From Paragorgia papillata (taxonomy: Eukaryota; Cnidaria; Anthozoa; Scleralcyonacea; Coralliidae): a stretch of 64,000 nucleotides of DNA. The notes beneath the pieces are model-generated. The model ran no database searches. It saw only the letters and a list, made by a program, of their open reading frames with translations, and was not told the DNA's origin. Positions 21,118 through 33,216 of the stretch are shown here, in pieces. Both the position numbers and the translations under genes were made by a program. How positions within the stretch are numbered: the stretch's first letter is position 1; each line of letters starts with the position of its first letter. The stretch lies in NCBI GenBank assembly GCA_035771165.1, contig JAWNZC010000279.1:310001-374000 (forward strand), in the 5' to 3' direction.

Positions 21118-21206
21118 GCCAGCTACGCATGCAGGCTAGTTCACAGACGCTATTTTCTGCGGGAGGCAACAAGGGCGGGGAAATACGTCTGGGTTCGCAG
21201 GCTAGA
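21118..21206. mobile_element. ~88-bp inverted-repeat element (GCAGGCTAG ends)
   Basis: Ends are GCAGGCTAGTTCACAGACGC and the inverted counterpart GTCTGGGTTCGCAGGCTAG. A related shorter copy is at about 13188-13240. It has inserted at or near the end of the LINE fragment that follows, and replaces the LINE's last residues in the ORF. Confidence 0.55.
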
Positions 21207-21440
21207 ACAATTTTCCTTACGACATTTCCACTCTCCGTCAATGCAACTTTCTGCATCTCTCTGGCTATCTTCAATCTCCGCGCCTCTTCTGGAATCAGCT
21301 TAGCCATCTGTTCTTCTAATCTCTTCATTCCTCTTCCCAAACATCCAATAACAAACCGTATGATTTCGACAATATAGCCTGGTCTCTTCTCCCGAATTTC
21401 AAATGCCAGCTGTTGGTACTTATTCATTTTTTTCTCTGTC
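21190..21440 (-). pseudogene. LINE polyprotein C-terminal fragment
   Basis: The minus strand reads KYQQLAFEIREKRPGYIVEI then VIGCLGRGMKRLEEQM and AREMQKVALTESGNVVRKIV. The pattern KYQ.LA.EIR....Y.V..I..VIG.LG is the one seen after the reverse-transcriptase domain in many cnidarian LINE ORFs. The reverse transcriptase itself is not present upstream (21440-21655 shows no RT motif). The end is replaced by the inverted-repeat element at 21118-21206. Confidence 0.55.
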
Positions 21441-21655
21441 CTTTTCCTCAATGTTCGACTCTGATGGGCATGCCACTTTAGCCTACTCCACAGGCAACTC
21501 TGTGAAGGCTGTGGCCCAAGTAACACTCTCTTGCCCACTCCAGTGACTCCACCCGGGTTTGCCCACTCCACCCAAGTTTGCCAACCCCATATGACATCAC
21601 CAGAAAAAAAGTGACATTCAGCAGTTGTCAGCGGCGGACCATTATTTGACAACAC

Positions 21656-23386
21656 GCATGCGCAATCTTAGAATCTAACATGGCGACTAGAAAAAGAAGA
21701 TGCGGTCACGATTTGGATAGATCAGGTTTAGTTTTAAAAAGAAGATTAATTATATATATGCACTTAAACGAGAGAGTTCAAGGAATGACATGTGGCAGAA
21801 GTTTTGTACGGTATACCCTGAACTAACGTCAGTAAAGGAGCCCCATTCCTCCGCGTTAGAACATATCCAAGGGGAAAATGAGAAGATAACTTTTCCAAAT
21901 TTTTCTGAACTTGAATAGAGCAGTTATTAATTGCAGACTTGCCTGTGAGCCTGTAATTCTTCGCGAAAAGCTTCAAGTTTTGCGCTATTTTATGGAAGGC
22001 AGCTGACCGCATTACTATCGCAAACTCAGTTAAATTCAATTGAGCATAATTTGTTTAAAATACGCGTTGACCATTTTGTTATTTACTGCTGTTTCACAAG
22101 GAAGAAAGCAGCTATCCAACGGTATGATTTTGTGTGGAAATGGAGCATTGTAGCAAAAGTTATGTTGTTCCGAACACGGGCAAACTTACGGGATTTGGCT
22201 TGTATTGATGGACGATTATGATAGTTCACTTGGAGATATAAATTTCAAATATATATATATATACCAAACTAATTTACAGTTGTTCAATTAACACTGTCTC
22301 TTCGTTCGAGAGGTGAGTGGTAGACAATTTTGAGAAAACAATGTAAATTTTGTCCTAATGACCAAAATACAAACTGGTAGTACAGTGTTTTTCGCTTGTT
22401 TATAATGTAGTATCTCAGATTGATTGAAACGCGAGTGCTCGCGTTATTTTCGTAAAAAATATATATGAAATTCATAGTCAGGTTGCCTGTCTCCTCAGAG
22501 GGTATTTACATAGATGAAAGTTGTCCGCGTCAAGGGGTCCTAGCTAACTTGGTGTAACACACATTGGGGAATCATCCCAGACCTAGACATTTTCAAATAT
22601 ATATTTAGGGAAGTAATAAATTGTGATTCCGTGATTTTGGCTATTACTTCGCTTGTAATGTATTCCTTCACATCTGAGCCGAATTAAGTCTTGCGTAATC
22701 GCGAATGTCACATTTTTCTGGCGATGAGTCCACAGGTTGCCTGCGAAGAAGGCTGGAAAATCCAGAAATTTAAAATTAATTGCAATAGACACAGATTCTT
22801 TACATCAGATAATTTTGCAGTAAAATATGTTCTAAGCCGACATAGTGTCGAATCGACGCTTAGAACAACAGTCTGTATAAATAAAATGGCACGACGCCAC
22901 AAGCTTGTAGCTTAAAATCCTTAAATTACTTTAATATTGTGTTGAAATATTAAAACACTATCAAGTAAAATCGAATCAAATGGTTCAGCAAGAGAAATTC
23001 CTTACCCGGAATGATATCATTCTCAAAAGCATTCATGTACATATTGTCTCCTTGCAACAAGACATTGTCAACTGTTGTCGAGTTCCAGTCGAAGATGCAC
23101 GAACTCATGAAAGACCACTGAATCAATGCATATGATGACCTTAATGAATACTTCCGTAGGCAAATAAAGACATGATGTATCGTTCTTACCGTGAACTTTC
23201 CTTCAAGGAAGAAGATATTAAATCTGCTTGAATTGAACCATCCAAAATTGAACTTCAAAGTTCGAACTTGCAGCTCTATATCCCAAGCTCGGCCATATTA
23301 GAATAGCGTGCTACGGATTGCGCAATACGCGAACAACATACCCGAACGTCAAGAATAGTGTGCTGCCTCGCTGACGCTCGGCAGCA

Positions 23387-23387
<1 letters not shown>
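21656..23387. other. No gene recognised
   Basis: Intron sequence preceding the kringle exon. A (TA)n run lies at 22250-22262. A short palindrome is at 22829-22866 (GTTCTAAGC..GCTTAGAAC). No domain-bearing ORF. Confidence 0.5.
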
Positions 23388-23470
<83 letters not shown>

Positions 23471-23490
23471 ATTATTATTATTATTATTAA
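23388..23490. repeat. (ATT)n microsatellite
   Basis: About 33 ATT units, 30 bp before the acceptor of the kringle exon. The poly-Asn and poly-Ile ORFs over it are artefacts. Confidence 0.97.
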
Positions 23491-23520
23491 AATAAATAAA
23501 TAATTTTTTGTTGTTACTAG

Positions 23521-23775
23521 GCACTCCCACAAATTGCTTATACCTGAACGGCAGCAGTTACCAAGGTAACATATCAATCACTGTTTCTGGCACTCCTTGT
23601 CAATCGTGGACAGCACAATGTCCTCATCGTCACACGATGAACACAACGTATCCAGAATTGAACAAGGCAAATAGTTATTGTAGAAATCCTCAAAATTCTG
23701 GGAAACGACCTTGGTGTTTTACTACTGACAGAAACAAGCGATGGGAGTATTGTGACATTCCTAAATGTATACCAG
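23521..23775 (+). CDS. Kringle domain exon of the receptor gene
   Basis: Acceptor TTACTAG at 23520 and donor CCAG|GTACAA at 23775, both phase 1. The exon encodes one complete kringle: NCLYLNGSSYQGNISITVSG then PCQSWTAQCPHRH, YPELNKANSYCRNP, KRPWCFTTDRNKRWEYCDIP and KC. The kringle fold is an extracellular protein-binding module. The pairing with an upstream frizzled CRD and the PH.H spacing resemble the ROR kringle. The usual six cysteines are present, plus a seventh in QCPH, which would be unpaired or make an intermolecular bond. No lesion is seen, in contrast with the frizzled exon. Confidence 0.92.
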
Positions 23776-24488
23776 GTACAATATAAAAATCCAGAAAGAA
23801 AAAAAAAACTCACGATAGCTCAATTCCAAAAATGTCTTTGACGGTCATTCTTTCAATTTCTTCTCTGATTCTCTCTCCTAACTCTTCTCTTCTTTTTCCG
23901 CTTGTGACTCTTTTCTTGCTCTCCAATATTTTTTCTTGCTGTTGTTATATTTTTCATCTTTGCGGCTTTTGATCACATCATAACATTTTTTTTTTTTCTT
24001 GTGTGTTTATATTAATTTTACGTCCTTAACAAAAATATTATAATTATCGTTTCCTCTAATAATTGTTCTTGGTAAATCACTAAAATTAATTGCTGCTGAA
24101 TGCTCAAAAGTATTATTATACAATACTGATACAATCTCGACTGTCATTGGCTAAAAACCTACAGATAATTCTTGATATCTGTAGCTATGACGCGCTGGCC
24201 AGCGGTTTGAACAAAACAAACATGGCGGCCGTCCTTAGGAGAGAATATCAGAAGCCGATTAATTCGGCGGATTTGGCACGTTTTGTTGACGCTAAAACCA
24301 CCAAGAAAAAACAAGCGAGCTACACATACAGCTGTTAGAGTTTAAATCAGTGTTTGAAAGAGAAAATTGTATTTGAAAGCGAAAAAAGTTAGCGAACCTC
24401 GAACTGAAGACGGTATGAATATTTACTATTTTACCTAACTTTGTAAAAATCTTTCTAAAGGCTTCTACATTTATAATTGTATAATAAA
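23776..24488. other. Intron; weak open segment at 24220-24338
   Basis: Only a short open stretch is seen (MAAVLRREYQKPINSADLAR, FVDAKTTKKKQAS), starting in ACATGGCGGCCG. It resembles an N-terminal coding exon in composition, but no family is recognised and no splice donor is evident. Confidence 0.2.
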
Positions 24489-24640
24489 ACAATTATTGAA
24501 TTCGGTTATCGCATGGATATCAAGAATTATCAAGGCCTCTGTTTGTGTTATCCGCCTCAGCCTTCGGCTTCGGCAGATAACACAAACCTCGGCCTTGATA
24601 ATTCTTGATATCATGCTCAACCTCATCCAATAATTGTATA
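24489..24640. mobile_element. ~150-bp hairpin MITE
   Basis: The arms ACAATTATTG..GGTTATCGCATGGATATC, AAGAATTATCAAGGCCTC and GTTTGTGTTATC are followed, after a loop of CCTCAGCCTTCGGCTTCGGC, by their reverse complement. No coding capacity. Confidence 0.75.
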
Positions 24641-24746
24641 TTATTGACAAATGGTATTAGCTTAATTCGCAGCAATCTACATTGGGTTTTGATGTTTACA
24701 TAAAATGTTTCGGTAGGCCAGTTCATTTGGCTATGTTCAATTCAAT

Positions 24747-25085
24747 TCATTCCACAACTGATAACCATTTTAAGACAAGTATGTCTTTTGTACTAGCATA
24801 TCGTCCAATTACAAACCCTCCTGCGCAATTTTGTACCCTTTGTAAACTTTTTATTAGGTAGGCTGGTATTGAATCATACAAAACATTACAACAGTCTAGC
24901 TTGGACAGAACCAATGCTTCCGCAAGGTAGCTGTTTCCTGATATGAAATGGCGTTTTACAGCCAATACGCTGTAACATGATGTTAATGCAGTTACGCGTG
25001 GATGTTCCATTGTAGATTCTGCTGGAATAGCAACCCCAGTACTTTCCAGGAGGTTACCCGTTCAATTACATCATTATTTGTGGTA
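24747..25085 (-). pseudogene. CR1/L2-like LINE reverse transcriptase fragment
   Basis: Read on the minus strand: VIERVTSWKVLGLLFQQNLQ WN, a frame change, then LAEALVLSKLDCCNVLYDSI, PAYLIKSLQRVQNCAGGFVI, GRYASTKDILVLKWLSVVE. This is the segment following the reverse-transcriptase palm in CR1-like LINEs (V..WK.LG...; LV.S+LDYCN.L..G+P; LQ+VQN.AA). The catalytic motifs are not present. At least one frameshift shows it is dead. Confidence 0.8.
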
Positions 25086-25800
25086 ATACCATGATTATGA
25101 TAATAATAAGTAATAAGTAATTCATACGTCATACGCGATGGTAGTCGTGCACTAAAGCGCTCCGTTTTTTAATCCAATTTTGGGCCTTTTCCCTTGGAAT
25201 TTCGGACAGGGTTTTGGATAAAGTCTTCCTCTTCAAGGATTTGAAAAACTCTAAGAACTGTATTCGCCATCAAGAAAGTTTTCAGCTGAATTATTTGGTC
25301 GTTTCTTGAGACTTTCGCCGTTGATTCTCAAGCTCGTGCACACAAGACGGTTGGTCATTTACTCGTGAGCAAGCTCGTGAGCAAACAAAACACGCTACTT
25401 TGCCGACGAATGTTCCCGCGCTTTAATCTGTACGCGCGGTAATCAACGATAATTCTATTCGATCTAGCTGCGCACATGCAACCATTAATCCACAAGAGTG
25501 TGCTAACGCCTATCGTGACGCGCACTGGTCAAGTTATTTTTAGCACTCGGAGGTTGCTTTTTTCCCTCTACATTCTAGAGTCGTTTCACGGATTGTATAA
25601 TTCCAAAAGATGTAATGCAAGACTTGCAAGTGAGTTATCCTACGCCAACCTTCTCTACCTGGGTAAAGAGATTACACTTACTATCAATTTGTTTAACGGA
25701 TTTAACGGTTGCGCTCGCCGAATATTGGTAAAACAACGGCAACTAACAAACTTCATAAAGCTTAAGCTGGGATTCAGACTTTTTCATTAGGAAAGTTTTT
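25086..25800. other. No gene recognised
   Basis: Sequence between two LINE remnants. The 104-residue + frame at 25476-25790 has no recognisable motif; it may be 5' sequence of the LINE that follows. Confidence 0.35.
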
Positions 25801-25804
25801 CATT

Positions 25805-28130
25805 CATTTTACTATTCCTGTCCCGGAGACGTTGAAACTAATCCTGGAAATGACAATATTGATTATACGGTTCATGCATGTAATACTGCTGTGGGTAACC
25901 TGACATTGCAACCACATGCATCTATAGCTGACGGACTACGTGTTCTGGCTATCTGAACGCCAGAAGCTTGAAAGCCTTCGTGCCGCTTCCTACTGATACA
26001 TTCCACACTTCACACAAAATTTGCAAGATTACTCTACTGCAATAACTGGTTTATGGAAGTCACTACGACGTTGTTTGTATTTGTGAAACTTGACTCAACG
26101 CCTCTGTCTTGAATAGTGAATTCCTTCCCGGATACTCAATCGTGCACTCATGGCCGTAAGTACTGACATACAGAGTAAACGCTGACTAGATCTGGAAAGA
26201 GATAGCATCGAGCTAATCGCTATTGAACTTAACAAGAGTAGCAGTACACCAGTCATCCTTTATACTTTCTATCGCCTTCCAGATTCCTCGCCTAACGTGC
26301 TGCAACAACTAAACTCTTCCGTTCAAGTTCCTGCTGAGCTTAGTACTTGCATTGTTTTGATAGGAGACTTTAATCTACCCAATATCAAATGGTCTAATGA
26401 TCAATCTTCTCCTCTACACACAAGAGAACTTACAGAAGATGACATTTTTTTTATGATCTGGTGGACGACAACTTCCTTCATCAGTTTATACATGGTTCTA
26501 CCCACATTGCTGGCAATAAACTTGATCTACTGCTATGTAATTACCCCGAAGTTATCGAGGAAGTCTCCGCCATCACTTCTGAAGTGTGTAATTTTCTAAC
26601 GGATCATCATATTATCCCCGGTGAGGGTGCCTTGGTCATTCCTTGGATTGTGACCGTATCCCATCCGAGTGGAAATCCGCCGATGTCACGCATATCCACA
26701 AGAAAGATTCTAAAGAACCAGCATGAAGTTATATACCTATTTCGTTGATGTTGATTGTGAGTAAAGTTTTGGAACGCTGCATACAACTGGCTCTATGGTC
26801 ATGTAATCCACCTGATTACTCCACTGCAACACGGCGAATTTTTGAGAAATCGTTCCTGCATCTGCACACAGCTTCTTTCGGTAGTTCATAATATTGGACA
26901 AAATCTTGATAGAAACACTCAATCGGATGTTTTGTATCTTGACTTAGCTAAAGCATTCGACTCAGTTTACCGTTAAATCCTGCTTGCAAAACTAAAATGT
27001 TATGGCGTGGCTGGACGACTTCTGGATTGGTGTACTGATTACTTAAATGGTCAGACTCAAAGGGTCGTCGTAGACGGTGCTGCATTTCAATGGGCCCCTG
27101 TCACGTCCGGTGTTCCCCCAGGGAAGCATCTTCGGCCCCATATTATTCGTTAGCTTTATCAACGATCTCCATGAGACCATACCAGACGGAACCTCGACAG
27201 CCATTAATGCTGACGACACAAAGTTACACCAAAGCATTTTAACCTTGCGCGACTGTGAAGATTTGCAGCAAGCGATAGCAAATATTAACATCTGGAGTCG
27301 TGAGAGAAACATAAAATTCAACGCATCAAAGTGTAAGGTTCTAACAGCCGCGCGCAAACCAAACCCCATGGTTTAGATTACCATCTTAGTGCAGCAAAGT
27401 TAACCGGCGTTTTACGAAGAGAAAGACCTCGGTGTTACTGTTTTCAGCAAACTCACCTGGCATCAACATATATTTGCCATTGTTGCAAAAGCAAACAAGA
27501 TGCTAGGATTATGCGAATCAGACGGACACTATACCTAACACTTGTTCTTCCACAGTTATGTTACGTGACCCAAGTTTGGTCTCCAACTCGATCAAAACAC
27601 ATTAAAGATCAAAATTGAAAGAATACAGAGACGAGCCAGCAGATGCATGGATCTTAGGATGCAAACAAGGAGAAGTGCCCTACAATCAGAGACTGCAGAC
27701 CCTGGATTTATTACCATTGTGGTACGACAGGGAGATCAAAGACCTCATTTTTTTTCTACAAAGCTCTATACGAACACATTGATGTGATTGTCCATGTGTT
27801 TGTTTCCTTTGTAAATCATGGTCGCACGCGACTCAGTAAAAATTGTCTAGCCATCAAAGTTCCACTCTGCAGGACCAACACGTACCAAGCCTCCTTTTTT
27901 AATCGGATTGTCAAACTGTGGAATCTTTCTTGCCAATCAAATCCCTCGTACAGTCTTGTTAGTATCTCTACATTCAAAACTTTTCTCAAACAAAGATACC
28001 AAACCTTGTTAAATCTTACCTTTGATACAGACATGCTGTGCACATGGACACTTGCACAGTGGCACAACCTTGAGTCGCGTTTCGCACGCTGTGATTTGTC
28101 GGACCGGTTTTTGGTTTAGATGCATTTCAG
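25805..28130 (+). pseudogene. Nearly full-length but decayed CR1/L2-like LINE with 2A-like N-terminus
   Basis: In order on the + strand, in changing frames: a 2A-like motif GDVETNPGN (25825-25851, final Pro replaced); endonuclease remnants (GLRVLAI; CIVLIGDFNLPNIKWSND near 26350); reverse-transcriptase motifs SDVLYLDLAKAFDSVYR (26930), GRLLDWCTDYLNGQTQRVVV (27010), PQGSIFGPILFVSFINDL (27115) and NADDTKLHQSILTLRDCEDL (27206, catalytic DD kept); IERIQRRASRCMDLRMQ (27620); and the C-terminal end NRIVKLWNLS with TFDTDMLCTWTLAQWHN (27900-28060). Numerous stops and frameshifts interrupt it. Endonuclease-RT order and the end motif fit CR1/L2-type LINEs common in cnidarians. It lies in sense orientation within the receptor's second intron. 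Confidence 0.85.
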
Positions 28131-29734
28131 ATGAATAGAAAAAAATATGAATAGAAAAAAAGGGGGAATCGGAAGAAGAATATGAAAATAAACTTAATGA
28201 TAAAGTTGGCGATCCCTCTTTTTCTTGGTGTGCATGTGGGTCAGAGGTTGGTCCGACGCGTCGCAGAGTTAGTTTTTTGTTGGGTTTTTTTTATTGTTTT
28301 CTTTCTTTGTAGTTTGTTTTTGTTGATTATCCTTTATTCAGGGGGGGCGCCTCGCATTGGTCTTCGTGTCCCGTTTGCGCCTTCTCCCTATTGGGTACAC
28401 TATTTTCCTCATTTTCGTTTAACATTTTTTTTATCTTATAACTTAGTCTTATTATAGTAATATTTACTTTTGCAAATACCCAATAAAATTGTTAAAACTA
28501 AAAAAAATGACTGGCGGTTTCTTTTGTTATCATCGAGTAATTTTTCATTTTCCCTCATTAGCATGCATGACCAAACATCCAAGCATCCAAGCAATACTCT
28601 TTTACACCACAAAGAGATACATTATTATATTAAGATGCTTTTATGTCGAACAAAAATACTATTCACGCACCGATGGTGAATAATCATTGTTTGTCGGTTC
28701 TTCTGAGAATATATACCGTAAATATATATGTGAGATATTTTCCGCTGCGAAGAAATTCGACTTTCTTTATCGTTAGTTAAGTGTATTATATCTCTTTTAC
28801 CGTCATAATCTAGCGAAAATTCCAAATACTTATTTAGATACGTAAGATCATAAGCGCTTACCGCAATCGTCATGACCACATTTCCACCAGATACCCGTTT
28901 TATATGGATGAATGCATTAGTACTCTCCGACCTAGTGATAAGAGTTGCAAGTTGTCAGTACCATCAGTTACAAACGGGTGAAGCCGCCCATGCGGAGCCT
29001 TGAAATAGAGCGTCTTATCATTTCTGCTGAACTTCGTCACAAAACCTCCTGAAAACAACATCCGTTAGAACTTGTTGTAACGTGGGTGATTTAAGAAATA
29101 CCTAATGGGTTTCCATGTTTGGATAGCCTGATCCAAACACGAGGGATTTTGCGAGACTTTTGCAAAACGTAAATTTCGCAATATATAAAGTAGTGTTGTT
29201 GTTTTTTAATACCTTACAAAAACTTAAAGACGGTGCTTTTTAACTTTAAGATTCGTTCAAGAAATTGTTTGTTTGCTTGTAATTGGACATTTAATTAGTT
29301 CTTCGCCCTCGCTTATTTAAAAATGTTCCATGTTGAAGCCCTTATACATACCTATACCTACCAATAATATTTTAGTAATTTCAATGCTATTTTATTTGTG
29401 TCAGTATTAAAAATGTTAGATTAAAGTCTACAGAAGGCGTCACTCAATATTGCTGCAAATTCCGTGTTTGGATAACCTGATCCATTCCAAACATAGGTAT
29501 TGACCAATCAGCGCTTGCGTAGCATACATGTTACTTTATAAAGTCAACTCCTTCTCGTTTTCTGGATACGATCCAATAAGAGGCAGAAATACAAGAAAAA
29601 TACTAGAGCGAAAAATATATGTCTCCTAAATGTGTGTATATATAAGTCACCTGCTTCTTTTTTATTTTCTGCTACCTCACATTTATCTCTTGTTCTTTTT
29701 GTTCTATTTTTTTTTTATTCTCTTTTACTTATAG
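28131..29734. other. Intron; no gene; repeated palindromic motif at 29117 and 29466
   Basis: The motif GTTTGGATAGCCTGATCCAAAC (imperfect at the second site) occurs twice about 350 bp apart and could mark the ends of a short element at 29110-29500. A minus-strand open stretch of about 53 codons (28905-29063; FSGGFVTKFSRNDKTLYFKA) looks protein-like but is not recognised. Otherwise AT-rich. Confidence 0.35.
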
Positions 29735-29911
29735 TGAATGGTAACTATGGGAACTGGACTATAAGCAGACCATGTAATGTTACATGTGGCCAAGGTTTTG
29801 AAATATGGAAACGAACTTGCAACACTCCTACGCCAAGGTATGGTGGCAAGAATTGCTGTCATTTAGGAAAATCAACAGAATATAGAAAATGTACAAGAAA
29901 ACCTTGCCCAG
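29735..29911 (+). CDS. Thrombospondin type 1 repeat 1 exon of the receptor gene
   Basis: Acceptor TTACTTATAG, donor CCCAG|GTATAA, phase 1 at both ends. It encodes VNGNYGNWTISRPCNVTCGQ then GFEIWKRTCNTPTPRYGGKN, CCHLGKSTEYRKCTRKPCP. TSP1 hallmarks are W, the PC..TCG start, R.C, GG..C and the closing C..PCP. A doubled Cys (NCC) adds one cysteine beyond the usual six. TSP1 repeats are extracellular matrix- and protein-binding modules. Confidence 0.92.
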
Positions 29912-30100
29912 GTATAAAACGCAAATATATACATTTATTATTATCTATATTTGTATTGTTTCTAATTCTTTAAATATTAGCTTTTTTGCTTTTCTTCTTC
30001 TTACATATAAAAACCTGAATTATTTTTATAACTGTCAAAAGTATAATTTGGAATGAGTGTTTGCTTATCTTATCTTTCAATTTGTTTACTCTTTTTATAG

Positions 30101-30274
30101 TTAATGGTGGTTATAGCAACTGGACTTTGAGTAATCCATGCAATACTTGTGGTGAAGGATTTGAAATTTGGCAACGCTATTGTGATAATCCTCCACCAAG
30201 AAATGGTGGAATTAATTGTTGTGTTTTGGGAAACTCAACTAGTGTTAGGCAATGTTTTATAAAACCTTGTCCAA
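30101..30274 (+). CDS. Thrombospondin type 1 repeat 2 exon of the receptor gene
   Basis: Acceptor TTTTTATAG, donor CCA A|GTAAGT, phase 1. It encodes VNGGYSNWTLSNPCN TCGEG, FEIWQRYCDNPPPRNGGINC, CVLGNSTSVRQCFIKPCP. One codon is missing between CN and TC compared with repeats 1 and 3, and it shares the doubled Cys of repeat 1. The similarity to repeat 1, including the NCC, indicates exon duplication. Confidence 0.92.
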
Positions 30275-30442
30275 GTAAGTTTAATTAAAAATTGAAACCA
30301 CCGTTTAGAATTATCTCATTATATTTTAAAGAACTAAAAAACGCAAGTGAAAGACAGTTTCTTTCTCTCCGCCGAGCTTTTAAGGTAGTTGTCAGTTTAT
30401 TTTTTACAAATATCGTTTTTATTTCTTGTGTCTCTCTGTAAG

Positions 30443-30619
30443 TTGACGGTAACTATAGCAACTGGACCAGAACATCACCCTGTAGTGTCTCGTGTGGCAA
30501 AGGATTTGAAATGTGGACGCGAAAATGTGACAACCCAGCACCAAAATATGGAGGAAATGATTGCACAAAACAAGGCCTAGATAAAGACCCTCGCAAATGC
30601 AACATTAAGCCTTGCCCAG
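30443..30619 (+). CDS. Thrombospondin type 1 repeat 3 exon of the receptor gene
   Basis: Acceptor CTCTGTAAG, donor CCCAG|GTGCGT, phase 1. It encodes IDGNYSNWTRTSPCSVSCGK, GFEMWTRKCDNPAPKYGGND, CTKQGLDKDPRKCNIKPCP. It has the canonical six cysteines without the extra Cys of repeats 1 and 2. The following intron is dominated by a GTTA microsatellite. Confidence 0.92.
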
Positions 30620-30681
30620 GTGCGTGCAAGTAGGGTTATATTTGTAAAATCTACCATTTATGTAATTATCTATTGTTTGTT

Positions 30682-31345
<664 letters not shown>

Positions 31346-31461
31346 CAGACATCCTTTGTTTGTTTATTGACAATGACATAAAATAAGATAAAACAAAAAA
31401 AACACGTTTTTTTGGTTTAGAATGTCTACAATTAATATATATATTTTTTAAATTTAATTAG

Positions 31462-31578
31462 TTAAAAGGAACGTTAAGATGATATGTATCATCACTGGTG
31501 TTGGTATTGCTGTAATTACCTTGGTCATTTTGGTTTTGGCTTTTATTCGGAAAAGAAGACATTGTGAAGGAGACGACG
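31462..31578 (+). CDS. Transmembrane-helix exon of the receptor gene
   Basis: Acceptor TTTAATTAG, donor GACG|GTGAGT, phase 1. The exon encodes VKRNVK, then the hydrophobic stretch MICIITGVGIAVITLVILVL then AFI, then the stop-transfer cluster RKRRH and CEGDD. This is a single-pass type I membrane anchor: extracellular domains before it, positively charged residues right after it. Confidence 0.9.
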
Positions 31579-31848
31579 GTGAGTTATATTTTGTATTTAT
31601 GATTTCAGAATTTGAACAAATTTGAATTAATTTCAGATTTTCCATTAAATGTCCATACAGCTTTGCAGCTCATATATTGTACATAATAATTATACATTGC
31701 TACCTGCTGAGCTCAGCATGAAATATTTGCTGTTACGAAGAATTTTAGTGTTCGCAGTTTCATGAAATTTTAATGAACAAACTTGGAAATACAAGTGAAC
31801 GGTTTGCCATATGTAACAGTAACCACTTTTACATACTATATTTATATA

Positions 31849-31854
31849 CAGGTT
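31849..31854. other. Left copy of the 6-bp target-site duplication (CAGGTT)
   Basis: CAGGTT precedes the left terminal repeat AGTAGTATTATAGGGG, and the identical CAGGTT follows the right terminal repeat at 37294-37299. A 6-bp duplication is the size made by Polinton/Maverick integrases. Confidence 0.8.
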
Positions 31855-33079
31855 AGTAGTATTATAGGGGCCGATCGACCCGTATTTTTAAGGCGGCGCT
31901 AGGCGGCAAGAGATAACTTAACTCGAATATTATCTGAATAAGCTATGAATATTATATTAGGGTTAGAACCTAACAGAATAAATCATCCTAGAATCATTCC
32001 TAACTTAACCCTCGTTTATAAGTGAAGGAAGATAGAATGAAGAATCACTTTGAGAAGCTGAACTTAAGATACGTACGAATCAATCCGAAAAGACGTGAGC
32101 TCAGAAAAAATGTATTGGCACATAGCAATGAAAAGCTTGTATATGAATATTATATTAGATATTTGGTTCGCTTTTGAATAATATATTAGATATTTGGTTC
32201 GTTTTTGTGATGTTTATACGTATAGGAACCGTATGAAGTTAAAAAGAGTCGCCTTGAATGGTAGCGAATTGTAAACTTAGAAGAACATTATTCGACAGCA
32301 TCGCTGACCAAACACCCTACTTTGAAAAATTACAGAGCTTGGTTAAATAATTCGTCGCTATGGTTTAGTATGTTATAAGATTCTCGCACGTGCAGAATAC
32401 AAAAGGGAAAATCATTAAAAACTCATTAAAAGTCTAATGACCAAAACATACCCGGATTTGCATATAAGTAGAATATTTAATTCATTTTAGGGGGGATAAT
32501 AATGGGCATGAAGAGGTATAAATGCATGGGCAAGTTTAGGCGAGGCGTTGATGTAACCATGGAGAATGTACAGCGTCGCGTCGCCTCATAAGACAGAATT
32601 CAAAGTATTCAGTTTAAAATATTTATTTAGGCTTTGGTTTAAACTTACACATATCAAAACAAATTACCGTTACATATAAATAGTTCACAACGAGCATCTA
32701 GTAAGGTCTGCTTCTTAGATTATATTTAGGTGTTTTTATTTTAAAAGTAGAATGATAATCTTTCTTGTCTTCTGATGATAATTGGGACACATCTTCTTTT
32801 GTCATGGGTAAATATTTTGATCTAGTCATCAATAGATGATGTTCATACTCTTCTCTATCATCCGGAGTCATCTTTGCCAAGTCTTTCTCTGTCGGGTCGC
32901 CCAAACTTTCCCAGTTATGAAAGAAATTATGTTTAAGCGTCGGTTGTTCAACGGTAGGAGGCGGTGTTAGGAAATAGGTTTTAGGTGTAGCAGGGAAACC
33001 CCACGGAAGATCGTCAGTTTCTTGCTTTATCTCCGGTGTCAAGTTTGGTGTATTTTTCCGAGGCTGAGTTTCAAGATTA
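31855..33079 (+). repeat. Long terminal inverted repeat of the Polinton-like element, left arm
   Basis: It matches the reverse complement of 35897-37293 nearly base for base, including the 3' ~120 codons of the 167-residue ORF. Differences include about 440 bp of tandem repeats present only in the right arm (about 36797-37240) and a few small indels. Such uniformity between coding arms implies recent duplication or gene conversion. Confidence 0.85.
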
Positions 33080-33201
33080 GTTAGAGGTTGAAGCTGATTC
33101 TGCAGTTGGTTTTGAAACGTTAGAAAACGTCCGAGCTGATTGGAGTAGAGTATGCTCTTTTGTTCTGTTGTTAACTGTGGAGCTTGTACAATATCTTGCA
33201 T
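32698..33201 (-). CDS. Polinton-type protein of unknown function, 167 aa
   Basis: It begins MQDIVQAPQLTTEQKSILYS and is hydrophilic throughout, Gln-rich near residues 25-45 and Pro-rich in the middle (FPATPKTYFLTPPPTVEQP). It ends in a basic tail (KIKTPKYNLRSRP). No enzyme motif is seen. The start lies 15 bp downstream of the ATPase stop, same strand, so the two are probably co-transcribed. The last 125 or so codons lie in the terminal inverted repeat and are therefore present again, without the N-terminus, at 35814-36278. Confidence 0.65.
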   Translation of the reverse strand: MQDIVQAPQLTTEQKSILYSNQLGRFLTFQNQLQNQLQPLTNLETQPRKNTPNLTPEIKQETDDLPWGFPATPKTYFLTPPPTVEQPTLKHNFFHNWESLGDPTEKDLAKMTPDDREEYEHHLLMTRSKYLPMTKEDVSQLSSEDKKDYHSTFKIKTPKYNLRSRPY

Positions 33202-33216
33202 TTTTTGTTCTGTATT

